Of a DNA stretch of 64,000 nt, positions 60,524-64,000 are shown one piece after another. Position numbers and translations under genes: made by a program. The notes under the pieces are model-generated. The model was given only the letters and a program-made list of their open reading frames with translations. It did no database searches and had not been told where the DNA came from. Source of the DNA: Mesorhizobium mediterraneum. GTDB lineage: Bacteria > Pseudomonadota > Alphaproteobacteria > Rhizobiales > Rhizobiaceae. The DNA lies in NCBI RefSeq assembly GCF_002284565.1, contig NZ_NPKI01000021.1:1-64000 (forward strand), read 5' to 3'. Each line of letters opens with the position of its first letter. The first letter of the stretch is position 1.

Positions 60524-61663
60524 TCAAAATGAGCGTTGGAGGCGGAGAATGCCGCCGACGCTGTTCGGCTTGCTCGTGCCCTTGACGGTCGTAGGGTCGG
60601 CAGGGCCGACGCCAAAGTTGCCGTAGTGGTCGTAATCGACCTCGGCTGTGACCGTGAGGCCAGGAACGACCATATAGACGACGTTTGCAGCCACACCAGA
60701 GTCCTTGAGCTGATCACCCGAGACCTGAAGGTTGAACGAAGTTTTCTCGTCAAACTCGTAGGTGGCGCCCGCCCAGAAAGCCCACTGGCCGTTCCAGATT
60801 TTGTACGAGCCGCGCCCATGATTGGCGATTGCGCCGTTTGAGTCCTCGTTGAGACTGCCATTGGAACCGTAGCCGAACAGTCCAAACAGCGACAGCTGGT
60901 TTGTGACAGCGACGTCGACACGGATCTTGCCGGCCAAAGCTTCGTAGTTGCTGTCATAAGCCGCGACGCCGGTGATCGAGCCCCAGCCTTGCGTGTATTT
61001 CAAGCCGGCGACAACGTGCGGAATATAGCTGTCGATAGTACCGGCTGAGCCCGATCCTTGTTCGAGCGAAATCACGGTCGAAATGCCGTTGCCGGCGTCG
61101 AAGTAGGACTGAGCCACATTGGTGTCGAAGCCGGCCGACCGAACGAGCATACTATCGAGAACGTTGCCAGCGTAGCTTACAAACGTATCGAAGGCCGACC
61201 CGTCCTTGCCAACTCGCAGGCCCCCCAGCTCGACCCAGGCAGAAGCCAGTGCGAGGCCGCTGTTGAAATCATAGTTCTGAGGACTGTCACGCGAGTTAGC
61301 GCTATTGCCAAAATTCACGTGGGTTTCGGTATAGGTCGTCAACGCGCCGAGCTCGGTCTGCTGGCCGCTCCAAGTTTTGAACGTGAAGCGTGTGTTGTTT
61401 CGCCAAGTGCCTTGGTCCTCGCCAGTTCTCACATCCGAGGTTCTTGCGCTGTCATAGGATCGGACATCACCCAGGCCGATATCATAACGGACATAGCCGC
61501 CGATGCGCAGGCAGGTGTCGGTGTTGGGAATATAGAAATACCCCGAGCCGAGGACGTCGCAGATCTTGATGTACTCGGCCGGTTCCCGCTCGGCGCCAGC
61601 TGCTCGAACGACGGAGGCGGCGATCAGAGCAGTTAAGCCGAGAAGACGATTCTTGATGTACAT
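60524..61663 (-). CDS. Rhizobial outer-membrane porin
   Basis: 379 residues from ATG 61663 (MYIKNRLLGLTALIAAS), with a GGAG seven bases upstream; a longer frame to 61996 is rejected. Signal peptide to about residue 23. The text AEYIKICDVLGSGYFYIPNT and DTCLRIGGYVRYDIGLGD marks the alphaproteobacterial porin family (RopA/Omp2b type). Beta-barrel throughout, ending in Phe (LRLQRSF), the assembly signal. General diffusion pore for small solutes. IS3 debris abuts the stop codon, so the last residues may have been formed by the insertion. A long leader (about 300 bases) lies upstream. Confidence 0.9.
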   Translation of the reverse strand: MYIKNRLLGLTALIAASVVRAAGAEREPAEYIKICDVLGSGYFYIPNTDTCLRIGGYVRYDIGLGDVRSYDSARTSDVRTGEDQGTWRNNTRFTFKTWSGQQTELGALTTYTETHVNFGNSANSRDSPQNYDFNSGLALASAWVELGGLRVGKDGSAFDTFVSYAGNVLDSMLVRSAGFDTNVAQSYFDAGNGISTVISLEQGSGSAGTIDSYIPHVVAGLKYTQGWGSITGVAAYDSNYEALAGKIRVDVAVTNQLSLFGLFGYGSNGSLNEDSNGAIANHGRGSYKIWNGQWAFWAGATYEFDEKTSFNLQVSGDQLKDSGVAANVVYMVVPGLTVTAEVDYDHYGNFGVGPADPTTVKGTSKPNSVGGILRLQRSF

Positions 61664-62288
61664 GTCTAGATCTCCATGAAGGAATAAAAAGGATAGAGGC
61701 GTAAGAGAAAGCTTTACTCTAAATTTTGTGCGTGTTGTCTCCAATTTGTGGACGTAAAAGCGCTTGACATGGGAGGTTATCCAGCGTAGAAGCCACATGT
61801 ACTTAGAATAGTGTTTTCTGCTAGGAGATTCATTATCGTTTATATGTGAAACACTCCGGTCAGACCGCTGCAGCCTCAGAATAGAGCAGCAAGCGACATG
61901 CCAACCTGAAGCGTAGATGCGGCCGACACCAAAATTGGGCCGACGCGCCTTCGTCTCGCTGGAATCACTTTTTTTGAGGGTCACTGCGAAAAGCAATGTG
62001 CGACACGGTTCGCCATGTTCGATATGTGACAGTCTCGTTTAACAGCGACGGCTTCCCGTCTGACCGCAACGGAGGCCGCTTCATGCGCTACCGAGAAGGA
62101 TTACTGCGCGCGTGCGGTCCGCAAGGGCTGCGCCAGGAACAGAGGGCGTCCACGTCCGATGTGTCGCATGGTGGCCGAAGCACCTTTTCGCCGCTGTAAG
62201 TTCGCCGTGCAGGTACATTGCGCGGCCGATAGCGAGAAGGGATCGCACCCTGAAACGGTTGCCTACGGCTCGCCTCGAGTAATTGGCG
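61664..62288. other. Divergent spacer between porin and small membrane protein
   Basis: 625 bases without a recognised gene. The porin-proximal 200 bases are AT-richer than the surroundings and should hold its promoter and leader; I see no definite -35/-10 pair or operator. Confidence 0.4.
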
Positions 62289-62702
62289 ATGAACAGCATT
62301 CTCGAGAACTTAGTCTCGACGGAAAGAGCAACGAAAGGAAGCCGCTTGGACGAGCACGATCCGAAGGAAGAACTGATCGAGACCATTTTCCGCAACGGCA
62401 CAATCACTGCCGTGGGTATCCTGCTTGCCTTTTCGCTCGGCTTCCTCACTCATTGGGCGGCGAACCCCTTGCCATGGCAACTCTACGATCTGTTCGCCGT
62501 AGTGCCGATCCTGCTCGGCATCGCACTGCAGATGAGAGCGCTGTCCATGCTGCTCGACATGAGTTCCTTGCGCCGCCCCATCTACGAACGCGCCAATCGC
62601 ATTTTCATGGTCGGCCTCATCCAGACCGCGTGTGGCGTCGGGATGGCGATCTTGGTCGATCTTTTCGGGATATCGGTAGGGGGCACGCTGCCCGGCGCTT
62701 GA
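62289..62702 (+). CDS. Small integral membrane protein, unknown function
   Basis: 137 residues from ATG 62289 (MNSILENLVSTERATKG); a TTG two codons earlier is possible. N-terminal charged part of about 40 residues, then three predicted membrane helices (ITAVGILLAFSLGFLTHWA, LYDLFAVVPILLGIALQM and IFMVGLIQTACGVGMAILVD). I do not recognise the family. The coding pattern looks genuine. It stands alone between porin and hemN. Confidence 0.6.
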   Translation: MNSILENLVSTERATKGSRLDEHDPKEELIETIFRNGTITAVGILLAFSLGFLTHWAANPLPWQLYDLFAVVPILLGIALQMRALSMLLDMSSLRRPIYERANRIFMVGLIQTACGVGMAILVDLFGISVGGTLPGA

Positions 62703-63125
62703 CGACAAGCCACACCGCCGCTCATCGCTCGAAGCGACGTCAAGCTGGGGAGCCTTGTGCACCCCCTAGCGGCGCCTTCCTTTCATCAAATGAGCGGACG
62801 TCAGCTTTAGAGCGTCTCGGTGGCTAAAGCCGGTATGGTTTTTCGGCCGGCAGGGAAGGCCGCTGGCTGGACCTGGATGGCGTCTGAACGAGGCTTGACA
62901 GGTGCGTTGCGACGTTTGGCGTCGGACATGAATTTCGCATTGCAAAGTTCTTCCGCAGACGCCTCAAGCACACTGCATCGGCGTCACGTACTCAAACGTT
63001 GAATGCGGCACCGCACCATCACCTCAGGCGGACCATGGCACGCGCGCTCGGTTGATACCGTCCTGTCCAAGCGAGACTGCGACATCGCCGCCTCCGCCTT
63101 GAAAACGCGGAGAAAGCGGGACGCA
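62703..63125. other. Spacer before hemN
   Basis: No recognised gene; a 60-codon plus frame at 62820-63002 has no known features. The hemN promoter is expected at its right end. Confidence 0.4.
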
Positions 63126-63139
63126 CTGACTTAGGTCAG
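63126..63139 (+). promoter_or_regulatory. Candidate FixK/FNR-type box
   Basis: CTGACTTAGGTCAG is a palindrome with half-sites TGAC and GTCA six bases apart, close to anaerobox forms such as TTGAC-N4-GTCAA. About 60 bases before the hemN start. Oxygen-independent hemN genes are usually FNR/FixK controlled, which supports the call. Confidence 0.5.
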
Positions 63140-63197
63140 AGACAGGACGAGCGCGCAACGAAACAATGATGGATCAGCGACGTGGGACGACAGCTCC

Positions 63198-64000
63198 TTG
63201 CACACCTCAATCCTGACAAAGTACCGGGACCCCCGGCCGCCTTGGTATACCATCTATCCGACTGTGCCAGACTTCTCTGCGGCGGTTGGTGCTGACGATT
63301 ATGAGGAATGGCTGAGGGGCCTCCCGGCCGACGAATCGGTGTCGCTCTATTTCCACATTCCGTTTTGCCGATCCATGTGCTGGTATTGCGGCTTCCCTAC
63401 CGCGGTCACCCGTCGCAACGGCCCGATCCTTAATTATTTGGCGGTGCTGCGTCAGGAGATCAGTTTGGTGTCGGAGCAAGCGCGGCAAGGGCTGCCGGTG
63501 AGCGATGTGCATTTCGGCGGCGGAACGCCTCACCTTATCGGGCCAGCCGAGTACTTGGCGCTGATGGAATTTCTACGCCGCCACTTCGCTTTCAGCAAAA
63601 CTGCTGCGATCGCCGTGGAGATCGATCCCCGAACGTTCACACCGGAAATGGCCGAAGCCTTGGCAGCTACCGGTGTCAACCGCGCGAGCATCGGCGTGCA
63701 GAGCTTTGATCCCGATGTGCAAAAGGCGATCAATCGGATCCAGAGTAAGGTGCAGACGGCCGCTGCCGTCGAAAATCTCCGCCGGCATGGCGTTGGCCAT
63801 ATCAACTTCGATCTCATCTTCGGTCTCCCGAAACAGACTGTGCAGTCCTGCATCCAGACCGCGATGGCTGCGGTCGCCATGCGCCCCAACCGGTTTGCGG
63901 TGTTCGGCTACGCGCATATTCCTTCCGTGATAAAGAATCAGCGCCTAATCGAGCAGGCAGGTCTACCGGACGGCGATGTTCGCGCCGAACAGGCTGCAGC
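63198..64000 (+). CDS. hemN: Oxygen-independent coproporphyrinogen III oxidase, 5' part
   Basis: The gene runs off the window; 267 codons are visible. A TTG at 63198 is the only usable start (MHTSILTKYRDPRPPWYTIY); ATGs at 63166 and 63169 are out of frame and soon reach stops. Radical-SAM cluster site CRSMCWYC (Cys57, Cys61, Cys64) after YFHIPF; then VHFGGGTPHL and EIDPRTFTPEMAEALAATGV, NRASIGVQSF, and INFDLIFGLPKQT. Converts coproporphyrinogen III to protoporphyrinogen IX in haem synthesis under low oxygen, needed in nodules. A possible FixK/FNR box lies upstream. HemN motifs are all present, though the N-terminus (PPWYTIYPT for the usual PRYTSYPT) is slightly divergent. Confidence 0.93.
   Translation, partial: MHTSILTKYRDPRPPWYTIYPTVPDFSAAVGADDYEEWLRGLPADESVSLYFHIPFCRSMCWYCGFPTAVTRRNGPILNYLAVLRQEISLVSEQARQGLPVSDVHFGGGTPHLIGPAEYLALMEFLRRHFAFSKTAAIAVEIDPRTFTPEMAEALAATGVNRASIGVQSFDPDVQKAINRIQSKVQTAAAVENLRRHGVGHINFDLIFGLPKQTVQSCIQTAMAAVAMRPNRFAVFGYAHIPSVIKNQRLIEQAGLPDGDVRAEQAA

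Noticed and set aside
62159..62827. 222-codon plus-strand frame over the small membrane protein gene
   Set aside because: His/Arg-rich shadow; the overlapping frame at 62289 has clear membrane helices and better coding character.
1..64000. CRISPR array or rRNA operon
   Set aside because: No series of regularly spaced short repeats and no rRNA-like conserved text were seen anywhere in the window.

Overview
The window reads as a Mesorhizobium symbiosis island (M. loti / M. japonicum type). The evidence is a complete rhizobial type III secretion system (T3SS: rhc, nol and nop genes), a nod box and several tts boxes, a NifA/sigma-54 promoter, alphaproteobacterial regulators (MucR/Ros type), and a dense litter of decayed insertion sequences. 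It starts inside kup and ends inside hemN.

Layout. 1-10 kb: the end of kup, then accessory and decayed DNA: a dnaE2 fragment, a shrunken copy of a gabD/M16-peptidase pair, an intact hipBA-type operon, a broken tyrosine recombinase, an IS21-like wreck, a small HEXXH protein, a broken integrase, a collapsed IS256-type transposase and a frameshifted DUF6499/DUF2285 gene. 10-15.4 kb: an isolated NifA/sigma-54 promoter, then gabD and a two-domain M16 zinc peptidase on the minus strand. 15.4-25.3 kb: a long stretch without recognised genes, a QseBC-like two-component system with a partial tandem duplication split by a transposase, a multi-pass membrane acyltransferase-like protein, IS110 and IS630 remnants, a cold-shock protein and a MucR-type regulator.

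26-47.4 kb is the T3SS core. On the minus strand nolB-rhcJ-nolU-nolV-rhcN-y4yJ-rhcQ-rhcR-rhcS-rhcT-rhcU forms one tightly overlapping run. A second minus-strand block holds nopC, nopA, sctD (y4yQ), rhcV and a y4yS-like TPR lipoprotein. Between them lie nopP (minus) and an 816-residue effector candidate (plus). nolW (N-terminal secretin piece) and nopX (translocon) run on the plus strand. tts boxes stand before nopC, nopP, nolB and nopX, with a weaker one before the effector candidate. At 55-58 kb a nod box that overlaps a tts box precedes ttsI, rhcC2 (secretin body) and a CpaD-like lipoprotein. This suggests the chain flavonoid/NodD to ttsI to the tts-box operons, with possible TtsI feedback on its own promoter.

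Between these parts (48.4-53.6 kb) lies a compact plus-strand metabolic group: an ArsR-type HTH protein, glyA, metK, an adenosine-kinase-like PfkB gene and tdh. Together they could link threonine/glycine breakdown, one-carbon supply, S-adenosylmethionine synthesis and adenosine recycling. The metK is of the enterobacterial type rather than the divergent alphaproteobacterial type, so the group looks assembled by transfer. The right end has an OafA-type acyltransferase, an IS3 scrap, a rhizobial porin, a small membrane protein and the start of hemN with a candidate FixK/FNR box.

All calls come from reading the sequence; no database search was run.
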